From NCBI GenBank assembly GCA_944390005.1, contig CALXOJ010000005.1:1-64000 (forward strand): a stretch of DNA of 64,000 nucleotides. The letters run 5' to 3'. The notes beneath the pieces are model-generated. The model was given only the letters and a program-made list of their open reading frames with translations. It had not been told where the DNA came from and made no database searches. Position 1 is the stretch's first letter; each line of letters begins with the position of its first letter. Positions 35,448 through 45,045 of the stretch are shown piece after piece. A program made the translations under genes and the position numbers. This DNA comes from an uncultured Spirochaetota bacterium. Lineage in GTDB: Bacteria; Spirochaetota; Spirochaetia; JAFGXN01.

Positions 35448-36488
35448 TTATTGCAAACTTGAATAAGAGCCCGTCATTCGGCGATATTGGGAAACATCGA
35501 TGATCAGCTCAGCAGCGCCGTTATAATTTCCGTTGTTGTCGAAGAGCGGAACATAACGGGTGTAAATTTGCATATCGCCTTCGGGAAACCAGAATTCGAC
35601 AAAAGGCACCTTTTTCGACTTTAATAATGAAAGAATTTTTTTGATGTTAGTGTAATTCTTTCCGGAAAAAGCCTCTTTTAGCGGTTTTCCAATCAGATCC
35701 TGTTTGCGCGGGTAACGGCGACGGTTAGGACGGTTGAAGTACACCACAACGCCGTCTTTATTAAAAACCGTCACTTCAGCCAAAACGGAATCCAACAGCA
35801 AGTCGATCATATCGAGCGTCAAAAAACCGCCGCCGAGATGGAACCCGTCCAAAAAAGGAAGTTCTGCCGCTGTTTTTTCATCTTTTTCGTCTTTTTGCGT
35901 CCATGCGTAACCGACGGAAGCGCTTTTCGACCGCACAGTCTTCCATTCATCGGGCGAGAGAAAACTCAAAGCCGTCGGATAGAGAATCTGATCTTCGTCG
36001 GTAATAACTTGACGGATTGATTCGGAGAGTTCATAAAACAGTTTGTTCATCGTATCAAAATTCTGACTCTTGACCGATTGCGAAAAATTTCTCAGGAGCC
36101 GTTTAACCTCTTCATAACGTTCCGAAAATTCCCGATCCAAACGGCTGATATTGGAGTGTTCTAAAAGAGGAAACAAAACGGTTTCGATGCGGCGGTAGTG
36201 AAGTTCGATATCCTTCAATTCTTTTGCCAAATAAAGCAGCTGATTCCAATCCGATTGAAACGGCTGCTGAGAAATCCGTCGGACAATTTTTTTCATATCC
36301 CGCAGAATTTGTTCGGCATAACGGTTCTCCTGCATCAGCGTATCAACGGGATGACCGTGCGCAATATTTGATGAAGATACGCCTGTGTGTCTTTCCGACT
36401 GAGAATACGCTTTTTCGTCGGAAAAAATCGGCCGATTAATTTTATTTTGTCTTGAATGAAAGATTTTTTTTACCCTTTGAAACGCCAT
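35448..36488 (-). CDS. Hemerythrin-like and PAS domain protein (DUF438-like)
   Basis: A 346-residue cytosolic protein. ATG 36488 is chosen because AGGAG lies 7 nt upstream; upstream in-frame ATGs have none. Residues about 45-185 form a four-helix hemerythrin-type bundle with di-iron ligand patterns (HGHPVDTLMQEN, HYRRIETVLFPLLE, DEDQILYPTAL). Residues about 225-335 form a PAS domain (LLLDSVLAEVTVFNKDG, PLFDNNGNYNGAAELIIDVSQYRR). Such proteins are thought to sense oxygen, nitric oxide or redox state. No output domain is attached. Confidence 0.88.
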   Translation of the reverse strand: MAFQRVKKIFHSRQNKINRPIFSDEKAYSQSERHTGVSSSNIAHGHPVDTLMQENRYAEQILRDMKKIVRRISQQPFQSDWNQLLYLAKELKDIELHYRRIETVLFPLLEHSNISRLDREFSERYEEVKRLLRNFSQSVKSQNFDTMNKLFYELSESIRQVITDEDQILYPTALSFLSPDEWKTVRSKSASVGYAWTQKDEKDEKTAAELPFLDGFHLGGGFLTLDMIDLLLDSVLAEVTVFNKDGVVVYFNRPNRRRYPRKQDLIGKPLKEAFSGKNYTNIKKILSLLKSKKVPFVEFWFPEGDMQIYTRYVPLFDNNGNYNGAAELIIDVSQYRRMTGSYSSLQ

Positions 36489-36571
36489 AACACTCTCCTG
36501 CGAATTCATATTGCAGAATTTTTTCTTTTTTTTCAAGTCTGAATTTCCGATAATTGAAAAGGAGGGTCTTC

Positions 36572-37678
36572 ATGTCGAGAACAAACTCGCTCTTTTTTCT
36601 TTTTTTTACCGCGTTTTTTTCATTCCGAGCGGAGGCTGCTCCGTTTTTTTATAAATCCGCCTCCTATGATGCTGTCTACGAAGAAAATCTCGACAGCAAA
36701 ACAAATACTGTTGAATCATTTACGATTTTTTTTAAACCGACGCGGCAGATTTATATGACCATTTCTCCGTACGAAGACCGATGCAAAGCCGACGCCGTCG
36801 TTTACAATCAGCGAATTTATAACGGAACCGTGTTTCCGATTTCATGGGAAAAAGTCACGGAAAAAAATTTTGAGGATTTAATTAAAGCATCAAAAGCGGT
36901 CTGGGATTGGGATTTGCTGTTGGCTCAGCAAAATAAAACTCAGACAAGAATCGTGTTGACTGTTGAACAACAAATTGACGAAAAGCTGCCTGACTTGAAG
37001 TTGGCTGATTACAAAGCAATGTCGGAATCAGGGAAATGGGTCGATATCTCCGACGGAAGCGAATATAACCGCGCTCTCATCAACAGTTTCGGATTTGTAA
37101 AGTGGATTGCCGACGGATTTTACCGCCCCGCAACAGGCCGTCTGATGAATTTAAATGATCTCGTTTTGAAACACTTTGAAGAGGCGCCTAACAATAACTG
37201 GTTGATTAAAGAAACATTCAAACGCAATCCATATTTCGGATTGGACTGGATCAAAAACATCGGATTAAAACTTAACCGCCTGTCAATTCCCGATGCGACG
37301 GTCAGCGAGATTGAAGTCAAATCGATTCCGTTTTACGGTTTCACCGAAACCGCCGGAATTCACACTTCAGCACTTCCGTTTGTTTTGTATTGGCTCGCTG
37401 CCAAAACCCCTTCAAAATTCTATTTGATTTCATACAGTTCGTCTTCTCCTTGGAGCGAAGATCGGACGCTTTTGGAGCACAGCAAAACCGCCGTCGCTTT
37501 TCCGACTATCGATTACCAAGGTCTGCTCAATGTAGCTTATTACGAAAACGGAGTAAAAATTCCGATCGATCAAATCGAAGATCGAATCAAAGATGCAAAT
37601 ATTTTTTTGATCGGTGTGGAAATTTCACCGCTGTTCCATTTACCGCCCGTCAAGAATCTGAGTATTCTGTATCGCTGA
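36572..37678 (+). CDS. Exported protein of unknown function
   Basis: A 368-residue protein with a type I signal peptide ending RAEA-APF. The start is ATG 36572 with AAAGGAGGG upstream; the frame is open to a TTG at 36554 within that site. The mature part has no clear family; it is mixed alpha/beta with IPFYGFTETAGIHTSALPF and LYWLAAKTPSKFYLISYSSS. The divergent neighbour is the hemerythrin/PAS gene. Its last 29 bp overlap the convergent YkgJ-like gene. Confidence 0.78.
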   Translation: MSRTNSLFFLFFTAFFSFRAEAAPFFYKSASYDAVYEENLDSKTNTVESFTIFFKPTRQIYMTISPYEDRCKADAVVYNQRIYNGTVFPISWEKVTEKNFEDLIKASKAVWDWDLLLAQQNKTQTRIVLTVEQQIDEKLPDLKLADYKAMSESGKWVDISDGSEYNRALINSFGFVKWIADGFYRPATGRLMNLNDLVLKHFEEAPNNNWLIKETFKRNPYFGLDWIKNIGLKLNRLSIPDATVSEIEVKSIPFYGFTETAGIHTSALPFVLYWLAAKTPSKFYLISYSSSSPWSEDRTLLEHSKTAVAFPTIDYQGLLNVAYYENGVKIPIDQIEDRIKDANIFLIGVEISPLFHLPPVKNLSILYR

Positions 37679-37958
37679 GCTCGAATTCGAGGGCGGGAAA
37701 ACGGCATAACTTTCGCCAAAACCGATACTTTTGTACATATCCGCAGCTTTCCGGCAGCAGGGGCGAAAAAAACGCCGTCGCCGGCGTTATCGGTAAACAG
37801 TGCGGATTTTTTTCAAACCGCTGAGGATAAACGCGGCACAACCGGGTTTTCTCATCCAAAAATGAACACGGTCGATTCATAAGGATGACCCATCGGCCGT
37901 TTCTGCGTTCTTTCTGATAACAGCAAAGACCGCAGCGGCAGCAAATTTTGTCATTCAT
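37650..37958 (-). CDS. YkgJ-family cysteine-cluster protein
   Basis: A 102-residue protein beginning MNDKICCRCGLCCYQKE, the CxxCxxCC cluster of the YkgJ/YcgN family, which is thought to bind zinc or an Fe-S cluster. Further cysteines are in RPCSFLD, RLCRVYP and PHCLPI, matching the family spacing. The ATG overlaps the upstream stop (TAATG), so it is coupled to the NHL-repeat gene. Function unknown. Confidence 0.85.
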   Translation of the reverse strand: MNDKICCRCGLCCYQKERRNGRWVILMNRPCSFLDEKTRLCRVYPQRFEKNPHCLPITPATAFFSPLLPESCGYVQKYRFWRKLCRFPALEFELSDTEYSDS

Positions 37959-40024
37959 TAAAAATCTCGCGGAATGAAGTAACCTGATTCCGCCCAACCC
38001 GTTCGGCTCAAATGGTTGAGCTCAACGGAGCAAGGAATGTAGCGGCGTCCGTAATCACCGTCGGAGGCAGAGGTGTATTTCAGTAAATAAAACCCGGTCT
38101 TTTTCTGTTTGATATGCTCGACAATTTTTTTGATTCCCGCCGGATCGTCGTACGGCAATGCCAATCCGTCGCTTCCATCCGCCAATTCCTTCATTTCTTC
38201 GGACGGTTCAGCTCCATCTTCATCAATAGAGACGACATATAATCCGATGTGATTGGCGGCAGCGTATTCAACCAACCGCTGCGTATCATACAGCTCAAAA
38301 TCCTGCGTTTCACTGTGACGGTTATTCGTAATATAAATCACCGCCTTTCGGGTTGGCGCCGTTTCCAACCGCGCCATAGCGTCCCTCAAACAGACATCGA
38401 GTTTCCGCGGCGTCGGAGCGGGTTGTTTTTCTCCTGCCATTTTCGAAACAAATGCTTTGATTTCATCAAGCGGCGCCGTTGCGGGAGAGTCGATTTCATC
38501 CAAACGAACCGGTTTTCCTTCAGCCGCAATCAAATAAAAACGGTCATTGTGGCCGCTGCGTTGAAATAACTCCGCCGTCAAATATTCGAAAACAGAGGCG
38601 TATTTTTTCTCGTCTAAATTTCGGTCGACCAAAACCGAGACTGTCATCTCCTCCGCTGCATCAGCAGAAAAAACCGAAACCTGATCGGCAATGGGCGAGG
38701 ATTGTTCGTAAACCGTGAAATTGGTGTGATCCAAACCTACAAACGGTTCTCCAAGGCTGTTGCTGACAGAAACCACCATCTCCGTTTTCGGGAAATTCAA
38801 CGTATTAATGGAAACTATTTCAGCATCAAACCCTGCATATAAACTGTTGATATCACAAAAAAAATCGATTCGATTTTCTTCGGCATCTACGGAAATCAAA
38901 TTACCGTTGATATCTGTGATCGCTTTTGTCACGCGCGTTCCTGAACTCCCGGCGTCGGTCAAAGGTTCGAAAATTTTCTGATCATAATCAAATGAAAATA
39001 TCATTTGCCCATCGGCAACAATCAATTCGGCATCATTGCGGTTAAACAACCCTTCGGGACCTTTTAACCGGGGATCGGTCAATGTTTCGATGTAGTTTCC
39101 GCTGCGATCAAACGCATAAACCGCCTTTGCCCGCTGATCGGCGACATAAACCGTCTCTCCCGAAACAGCGATACCGCTCGGCATGGAAAATCCCGGAAAC
39201 GGATAAACGCTTTTTCCGAATGCCAAAACAAATTCTCCTTCGGCGGTCCATTTTGATACTTTTTTATTTCCGGCGTCAGTCACATAAAGGAAGCCGTCTT
39301 TATCCTGTGCCAAAAATTGCGGTCCCCAAAAACGGTCATCTTCCCGACCTTTTCCGCCAAACGACGCCGTCTCTTTTCCGAATCGATCAACCTTAACGAC
39401 GCGATCCTCTCCAAATTCGGTGAGCCAAAAGACATTCGGATTGTCGGTAGGCAATACGTCAAACGGTTTGTTGAAACCGCGGTACCCGGATTTGATACGA
39501 GCGATTTCGCGGCCATTGGCGTTAAAACGCAGCACCTCAGAAGTCGAAAACGAAGGCACCCACAGTCCGCCGTAAGAGTCGGCCGATACCGACATTGGAG
39601 CGGAAAAAAGCAAACGACCTCTGTCAGTGTTTTGAAACAGTGTGTGAGAGATAACAAAATTCCGTTTTTGATACGGAATATCATCTTTATAATAAATTCG
39701 ATTTAAAAAGTCGATTCGATTACGAAGAAAATCGGTTTTATAACCTTCATCTGCCAAACGCATCCAAACTTCACGGGCAGCCGAATAATATCCGTTTTGA
39801 AGCAAAGAACGCCCCAACCAAAAACGGTACAGACGGTTTTCCGGTTTAATGGAAAGCGCCTTTTCAAAGCGCATATACGCCTGATTGTAATAACCGCTGT
39901 TAAACAGCATAACGCCCGTCCGAAACTCATCCTCTGCTTCAACACCGGGCAAATCGATGGTTTGAGCCGGTAAAACAAACAACGGAGAAAAAATAAACAG
40001 AAAAATCGCAATAATCAATTTCAC
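37958..40024 (-). CDS. TPR / NHL-propeller / VWA-like exported protein
   Basis: A 688-residue protein with a signal peptide (FVLPA-QTI), then TPR repeats (about 30-100), an NHL-type beta-propeller (about 140-390; repeated GxLYVTDAGNKKVSKW and VYVADQRAKAVYAF units) and a C-terminal von Willebrand A-like domain (about 440-640; EEMTVSVLVDRNL, KAVIYITNNR, GLYVVSID). The MIDAS motif DxSxS is degenerate, so divalent-cation adhesion is doubtful. Likely a periplasmic scaffold. The start is GTG without a ribosome-binding site; a -10 (TAAAAT) ends 6 nt upstream, so the gene is a leaderless candidate although it lies only 21 bp after nifU. Confidence 0.85.
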   Translation of the reverse strand: MKLIIAIFLFIFSPLFVLPAQTIDLPGVEAEDEFRTGVMLFNSGYYNQAYMRFEKALSIKPENRLYRFWLGRSLLQNGYYSAAREVWMRLADEGYKTDFLRNRIDFLNRIYYKDDIPYQKRNFVISHTLFQNTDRGRLLFSAPMSVSADSYGGLWVPSFSTSEVLRFNANGREIARIKSGYRGFNKPFDVLPTDNPNVFWLTEFGEDRVVKVDRFGKETASFGGKGREDDRFWGPQFLAQDKDGFLYVTDAGNKKVSKWTAEGEFVLAFGKSVYPFPGFSMPSGIAVSGETVYVADQRAKAVYAFDRSGNYIETLTDPRLKGPEGLFNRNDAELIVADGQMIFSFDYDQKIFEPLTDAGSSGTRVTKAITDINGNLISVDAEENRIDFFCDINSLYAGFDAEIVSINTLNFPKTEMVVSVSNSLGEPFVGLDHTNFTVYEQSSPIADQVSVFSADAAEEMTVSVLVDRNLDEKKYASVFEYLTAELFQRSGHNDRFYLIAAEGKPVRLDEIDSPATAPLDEIKAFVSKMAGEKQPAPTPRKLDVCLRDAMARLETAPTRKAVIYITNNRHSETQDFELYDTQRLVEYAAANHIGLYVVSIDEDGAEPSEEMKELADGSDGLALPYDDPAGIKKIVEHIKQKKTGFYLLKYTSASDGDYGRRYIPCSVELNHLSRTGWAESGYFIPRDF

Positions 40025-40030
40025 GCAGTT

Positions 40031-40059
40031 ATTTTACCACAATTTTCAAAGAGAGTAAA
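40031..40059 (-). promoter_or_regulatory. Promoter of the NHL-propeller gene (leaderless type)
   Basis: Minus strand TTTACT (40054-40059) and TAAAAT (40031-40036), 17-bp spacing, 6 nt before the GTG. The -35 lies inside the end of nifU. Confidence 0.55.
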
Positions 40060-41005
40060 CAGAAATTTTTGAATCGAGCCGTTCGCGCAGTTTCTGCTGA
40101 ATCATCAGCATAGTTCCCGACTGTCCGGCAGCGCAGCCGCGGCACGCGCCCCGATAACCGATGTAAAGATTCAATTCACCGTTTTCTTCCTTTATATCTT
40201 CCAATTCAACGCCGCCGCCGTCACGCGATAAAATCGGCCGTACTTCTTCATCTAATACGGTTTCAATCCGTTTCAGTTTCTGTATTAAAGTCAGTGTATC
40301 GAAAGCCGGTTCGGCAGCAGCCTCCTTTTCGGCGTCCATTTCCTTCCTCGTTTCCCGTAGAATATCTTCCAGATAATATTTTCGTTTTTCGTGACCGCCG
40401 GGACGGATGCATGATTTACAGAAAGCGCCCGCTTTGGTATATTCTGTAATTTCTTCAACTGTTTTCAAATCGTTGAGGCGAATCACTTCCTTGATTGTCG
40501 AAAGCGATACGCGCGCGCATTCGCAGACGATTTCTTCCTCATCGTAATCGCCGATTGATTTTCCAGAGTAGACGGAAGCCGCTTTTTTGATAACGTCGTA
40601 AGCCATCACAGAGCAGTGCATTTTTTGCGGAGGAACAGCCGGTTTGGTTGGTTCATCGCGCAGTGCAAACTCTACGTCGAGATTGGTGATTTTAACCGCT
40701 TCATCGACGGTTTTTCCGATACACATTTGCGCCATGACGTCGCTGGAGGCAATTGCAGTGCCGCAGCCGAAACTTTTAAAGCGAGCATCAAGAATTTTAT
40801 CGGTTTTTTCATCGACAATCCAATAGAGACGAACAGTATCTCCGCACGATTCGGCTCCCCAATCGGCAACAATCAGTTTACCGCCGGCTTTTTCGGCATC
40901 GGCCTGTGTCAATTCGCCTCGGTAGCGAGGATGGTTCATGCGTTCAACCACCTGCCGCGAATATTGATCCCACAGAGAACCGCCGATTAAATCTTTTTTC
41001 CCCAT
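40046..41005 (-). CDS. nifU: NifU-type Fe-S cluster scaffold
   Basis: A 319-residue modular scaffold for Fe-S assembly. The N-terminal IscU domain has C54 (ESCGDT), C81 (FGCGTA) and C121 (MHCSVMAYD). A central BFD-like [2Fe-2S] domain has CECARVSLSTI and FCKSC. The C-terminal NifU/Nfu domain has the CxxC GACRGCAAG. GAGGAGGA precedes the ATG. It lies 32 bp downstream of nifS, with which it forms the minimal NIF system used by many anaerobes for general Fe-S assembly; nitrogenase genes are not present in the window. Confidence 0.95.
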   Translation of the reverse strand: MGKKDLIGGSLWDQYSRQVVERMNHPRYRGELTQADAEKAGGKLIVADWGAESCGDTVRLYWIVDEKTDKILDARFKSFGCGTAIASSDVMAQMCIGKTVDEAVKITNLDVEFALRDEPTKPAVPPQKMHCSVMAYDVIKKAASVYSGKSIGDYDEEEIVCECARVSLSTIKEVIRLNDLKTVEEITEYTKAGAFCKSCIRPGGHEKRKYYLEDILRETRKEMDAEKEAAAEPAFDTLTLIQKLKRIETVLDEEVRPILSRDGGGVELEDIKEENGELNLYIGYRGACRGCAAGQSGTMLMIQQKLRERLDSKISVYSL

Positions 41006-41037
41006 TTGTTCCTCCTCGCCGCCGGCAGCGGCTGCGT

Positions 41038-42210
41038 TTATGCGTTTGTATCCGTTGAAATGGAGCGCAGGCGTTTGACGGCTCTTCCGACGATTTCAAC
41101 GGCCCGAACGACCTCTTCTTCCGTCGACATTCGGGAAAGACTGAAGCGAATCCCCGTATGCGACAGATCTTTATTCAGATTCATTGCTTCAAAGAGAGGA
41201 TTAGCTTCCAGCGATTCGGAGGCGCAGGCACTGCCGGTCGAAGCCGCCAATCCTTCCCGATTTAAATCCCACAGCATCGCTTCGCCCTCAATCCCTTTAA
41301 AACTGATAAACGAAGTGTTGGGCGTTCTCAGCGATCGGTCGCCGACAACAAAGGTTCCGTCGATTTTCAGAACTTCGTCCTCAAAGGCATCTCTCAATCC
41401 GCGGACAACGGTGTTTTCGTAAGGAAGCGCCGCAACTGCCAACTCCAGCGCCAATCCCATTCCGACAGCCCCGGCCGTATTAACCGTTCCGCTGCGCAGT
41501 CCTCCCATTTGATCGCCGCCGTGAAGCAGAGGGACAAACGGCGCTCCGTTTTTCAGATAAAGTCCGCCGACTCCTTTCGGTCCGTGAAACTTATGCGCGG
41601 TAAAGGTCAGATAATCGACGGGAACTTCCCGAACCGAAACGGGAAGTTTTCCGACTGCCTGAACAGCATCTGTATGAAAAAGAACGCCGTTTTCGTGCGC
41701 CGTTTCGCATAACCGGCGGATCGGATTGATGAGACCGGTTTCACTGTTAGCCCAAACGACGGAAACCAAGGCCGTTTTATCGGGATCGATAAGTTCCTTC
41801 AGCGCATCAGCGTCCGCAACGCCGCATCTGTTCACCGGCAGTTCGATAATTTCGACGCCTTGCGCCGTCAAAAATTCCGCCGTATGAGAGACGCTATGAT
41901 GTTCGACTTTACTGATAATGATTTGTTTTTTGGAACCGTTGAGAATTTGAGAAATCCACGCGCTTTTTAAAACGGTGTTATTGCCTTCCGTTGCGCAGCC
42001 GTTAATAATGATTGTATCTTCGTCGGCCGCATCGATGCCGGCGTATAAGCGATCCAATGCCTCACTTAAAGGCCGGCGCGCTTCCGTTCCAAATTCGTGC
42101 AGCGAGTTGGGATTTCCGTATTTTTCCGTCAAAAACGGCGCCATCGCCTCGGCGACGCGGTCGTCTGTACGGGTTGTGGCATTATTGTCAAAATAAATTC
42201 TTTCACTCAT
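41038..42210 (-). CDS. nifS: Cysteine desulfurase NifS
   Basis: A 390-residue PLP enzyme that takes sulfur from cysteine for Fe-S assembly on NifU. It begins MSERIYFDNNATTRTD; the PLP lysine is K207 in TAHKFHGPKG and the catalytic cysteine is C329 in TGSACASESLEANPLF. The frame is open further upstream, but homology and a promoter (TTGCCG-17-TATACT) fix the ATG at 42210. The -10 ends 9 nt before the ATG, so the 5' leader would be 2-3 nt at most, and no Shine-Dalgarno is visible. Confidence 0.95.
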   Translation of the reverse strand: MSERIYFDNNATTRTDDRVAEAMAPFLTEKYGNPNSLHEFGTEARRPLSEALDRLYAGIDAADEDTIIINGCATEGNNTVLKSAWISQILNGSKKQIIISKVEHHSVSHTAEFLTAQGVEIIELPVNRCGVADADALKELIDPDKTALVSVVWANSETGLINPIRRLCETAHENGVLFHTDAVQAVGKLPVSVREVPVDYLTFTAHKFHGPKGVGGLYLKNGAPFVPLLHGGDQMGGLRSGTVNTAGAVGMGLALELAVAALPYENTVVRGLRDAFEDEVLKIDGTFVVGDRSLRTPNTSFISFKGIEGEAMLWDLNREGLAASTGSACASESLEANPLFEAMNLNKDLSHTGIRFSLSRMSTEEEVVRAVEIVGRAVKRLRSISTDTNA

Positions 42211-42219
42211 ATCGAATTC

Positions 42220-42248
42220 AGTATAAAAAAAACGACGCCGAACGGCAA
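42220..42248 (-). promoter_or_regulatory. Promoter of nifSU
   Basis: Minus strand TTGCCG (42243-42248) and TATACT (42220-42225), 17-bp spacing. I see no IscR-like operator with confidence. Confidence 0.6.
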
Positions 42249-42286
42249 GCAGACGGCGAAAAGAATCGGCAAAAATCGAACGGTTT

Positions 42287-42997
42287 TCAGTTGACCGCTT
42301 CAGGATGAATTTTAATGAGAGAAAGTGCAATCTTTCCCTGTGAAACCAAATAACTGTCGGAGTTTGGGTCGACAGGCGGTTTTGGAGCTCCTCCCATTAA
42401 GAAATAATATTCACTTTTGTCCGCAGCAATGAACTTTTCGATTTTATCGGAATAAAACCGCCGCGCCGGCACCGCTCTGATAAACGGATCTTTCTCAGAA
42501 ATTCCACACGGAAGATTAATATTGATAAACGTATCGGGACGCCACAACGCGGCAATTTCTTCGAAGCGGCTGCGAAGCCACCGCGCCGCCGTGTCATACT
42601 CTTTTTCCTCCGCCTTGTGAGCACCGCAAAGAGAAACCGCCATTGCCGGAACGCCCCACAACGCCGCCTGCCGCGCGGCGGCTGCCGTTCCCGAGTAGAT
42701 CAAATCGGTTCCGAGGTTTGGACCGGCGTTGATTCCCGAAATTACCCAGTCGGGACGGTTTTCCAAAACTCCGAGCAGAGAATACATCACGCAGTCAGCC
42801 GGGAAACCGGAACACGCAAAACGGCGTTCTCCTTTTTTGATTACCCGAACGGGATGAACCAAAGTCAGCGTCTGCGATGTTCCGCTTCGTTCGCGATCCG
42901 GAGCCACCACTTCATAATCAAAAGAAGAAAACGCTCTCGTCAGCGCTTCGATTCCCGGCGCGCCGTAACCGTCATCGTTCGAAAACAAAATCTTCAT
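42287..42997 (-). CDS. surE: 5'/3'-nucleotidase SurE
   Basis: A 236-residue metal-dependent nucleoside monophosphatase. The N-terminal metal site FSNDDGYGAPGI, APDRERSGTSQTLT, and SGINAGPNLGTDLIYSGTAAAARQA are all family motifs. It removes phosphate from nucleoside monophosphates and can cleave short polyphosphate. A GAGG site is 8 nt before the ATG. It follows the rpmE terminator. Confidence 0.95.
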   Translation of the reverse strand: MKILFSNDDGYGAPGIEALTRAFSSFDYEVVAPDRERSGTSQTLTLVHPVRVIKKGERRFACSGFPADCVMYSLLGVLENRPDWVISGINAGPNLGTDLIYSGTAAAARQAALWGVPAMAVSLCGAHKAEEKEYDTAARWLRSRFEEIAALWRPDTFININLPCGISEKDPFIRAVPARRFYSDKIEKFIAADKSEYYFLMGGAPKPPVDPNSDSYLVSQGKIALSLIKIHPEAVN

Positions 42998-43009
42998 ATT
43001 TCACGCCTC

Positions 43010-43037
43010 AAAAAAAAGCTGTCCGTCAGGACAGCTT
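43010..43037 (-). terminator. Terminator after rpmE
   Basis: AGCTGTCC (43017-43024) and GGACAGCT (43029-43036) form a hairpin; on the minus strand at least seven T follow. Confidence 0.9.
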
Positions 43038-43046
43038 CGCAACCGA

Positions 43047-43256
43047 TTATTTATCGGTTTTGACATTGTACTTTTTATTGAATCGTTCGATCCGTCCCGC
43101 CGTGTCAACCAACTTCTGTTTACCTGTATAAAACGGATGACATTTCGAACAAATTTCAATGGAAGTATCGCCCAAAGTCGATTTGGTTTCAATCACATTT
43201 CCGCAAGCGCATGTAAACTTGGCGGGTTTATATGTGGGATGAATGCCCTTTTTCAT
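43047..43256 (-). CDS. rpmE: Ribosomal protein L31
   Basis: A 69-residue large-subunit protein beginning [20 protein letters not shown]. Four cysteines (CAC, ICSKC) make it the zinc-binding (C+) form, and the end [19 protein letters not shown] is conserved. ATG 43256 has GGAGG upstream; the in-frame upstream ATG is not needed. It follows rho in the same direction, 53 bp apart. Confidence 0.97.
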   Translation of the reverse strand: MKKGIHPTYKPAKFTCACGNVIETKSTLGDTSIEICSKCHPFYTGKQKLVDTAGRIERFNKKYNVKTDK

Positions 43257-43309
43257 ACTTTTTTCCTCCGAAATCAATCTGTCGTGTTATTTTAACAGTT
43301 TTCCGATTA

Positions 43310-44920
43310 TTAATCAACCACCGCATCATTCATCGAGCGCAAAAACGCTTCGTTGTCTTTCGTTTTCGACATTTTATCGATTAAAAGTTCCATAATGTCT
43401 AAATCTTCCATCGGACTGAGAACTTTCCGCAAAAGCCAGATTTTAGCCATTTCTTCCTCTGTTAACAGCAAATCTTCTTTCCGAGTGCCCGATTTTTTCA
43501 CACTGATAGCGGGAAAAATCCGCCGTTCGCTCATCCGCCGATCGAGAACGATTTCGGAATTTCCGGTGCCTTTAAATTCTTCGAAAATCACTTCATCCAT
43601 ACGGCTGCCTGTTTCAATCAGCGCAGACCCGATAATGGTCAGACTGCCGCCGTTTTTGACATTTCTTGCCGCGCCGAAGAACTTTTTCGGTTTATGGAGT
43701 GCGTTTGAGTCAACACCTCCGGAGAGAATTTTTCCCGACGCCGGAACGGTTTGATTGTAGGCGCGCGCCAATCTCGTGATTGAATCGAGTAAAATCACCA
43801 CGTCGCGGTTGTTTTCTACCAACCGTTTTGCTTTTTCGATCACCATCTCCGCTACCTGACAGTGACGCGTTGCCTGTTCGTCAAACGTGGAAGCGATCAC
43901 TTCGCCTTTGACATTTTGACGCATATCGGTGACCTCTTCCGGCCGTTCATCAATCAGCAGCACAATCAAATCGATTTCGGGGTGATTTTCCGTGATGGCG
44001 TTTGCGATTTTTTGCAGCAGTACGGTTTTTCCCGTTCGCGGAGGCGCAACAATCAGGCTTCGCTGACCTTTTCCGATCGGTGCAAACAGATTGATAACGC
44101 GCATCGAAATGTCGCCGTCTTTTGTTTCGAGATTGATGCGTTCGTTTGGGTAAAGAGGAACTAGATTATCGAAAGGAATCCGCGTTTTGGCAGCCGCCGG
44201 ACTGCCGAAATTGATATGCTCGACTTGCAACAGAGCAAAATATTTTTCTCCCGAACGGGGCGAACGCACCAGTCCGCCGACAACGTCACCGGTTTTCAAA
44301 TTCAACTTTCGAATTTGATGCGGAGAAACATAAATGTCATCGGGGCCAGGAAGGTAGCTGTTCTGCGGCAGCCGCAAAAAACCGAAGTTGTCAGGCAGAA
44401 TTTCCAACGAACCGTAGCCTTGAATGACGCCGCCGCTTTGTGTATGCTGCTTCAGAATTTCGGAGATGACCTCCTGAATTTTCATATTGGAGAGCGCTTC
44501 TCGGGAAACACCCATCGATTCAGCCATTTCTCTCAATTCGGAGTAGTCTTTAACAGTCAGTTCGTTGATGACAATTTTCGGCCGATCAACAATGTCTTCC
44601 ATGGATAAATCCGCATCTTCAAATTCTCGGGGTTCTTTGGGATCTTTTGCCTCCCGACTCTCCTTTACTGCCGGCGTTTCAGTGGAAACCGTAAATTTAG
44701 CCGGTTTTTTGCGCTTCAATGCAACTGTACGGCGGGATTTTTCCGAATCACTTCCCTCTTCCGGATGCGCGGGAAGCTCGTTTGCGTCGGATGAATCTTC
44801 TTCCGTCGTTTTTTTTGCCGTTTTTACTTTCTTAACGGCCATACGTCGTTTTACAACAGGCGCTTCGCCCGCTTCCGAAAACAAATTTCCCTGCTCCGTT
44901 CCGGATAAATTTTCATCCAT
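43310..44920 (-). CDS. rho: Transcription termination factor Rho
   Basis: A 536-residue hexameric RNA helicase. The first 117 residues are a low-complexity Lys/Glu/Pro/Ser-rich extension absent from E. coli Rho (419 residues). Then follow the Rho-N domain ([18 protein letters not shown]), the cold-shock-like RNA-binding domain ([20 protein letters not shown], 180-199), and the ATPase with Walker A PPRTGKT (293-299), [12 protein letters not shown] and the [10 protein letters not shown] loop. AGAGGA precedes the ATG. Rho and L31 are adjacent in other spirochaetes as well. Confidence 0.97.
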   Translation of the reverse strand: MDENLSGTEQGNLFSEAGEAPVVKRRMAVKKVKTAKKTTEEDSSDANELPAHPEEGSDSEKSRRTVALKRKKPAKFTVSTETPAVKESREAKDPKEPREFEDADLSMEDIVDRPKIVINELTVKDYSELREMAESMGVSREALSNMKIQEVISEILKQHTQSGGVIQGYGSLEILPDNFGFLRLPQNSYLPGPDDIYVSPHQIRKLNLKTGDVVGGLVRSPRSGEKYFALLQVEHINFGSPAAAKTRIPFDNLVPLYPNERINLETKDGDISMRVINLFAPIGKGQRSLIVAPPRTGKTVLLQKIANAITENHPEIDLIVLLIDERPEEVTDMRQNVKGEVIASTFDEQATRHCQVAEMVIEKAKRLVENNRDVVILLDSITRLARAYNQTVPASGKILSGGVDSNALHKPKKFFGAARNVKNGGSLTIIGSALIETGSRMDEVIFEEFKGTGNSEIVLDRRMSERRIFPAISVKKSGTRKEDLLLTEEEMAKIWLLRKVLSPMEDLDIMELLIDKMSKTKDNEAFLRSMNDAVVD

Positions 44921-45045
44921 AAAAGATTTTCCTCTATATTATATTGATTTTTGATTGATTTTGAAAATAAAAATGACCTTTCTCGATGAATTTACCGAAT
45001 GAACACAATGATTATATAAGAAGGACGCTGAATTGTCAAGTGCTT

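Noticed and set aside
42211-42330. 40-residue N-terminal extension of NifS
   Set aside because: It covers the promoter; family homology starts at the ATG at 42210.
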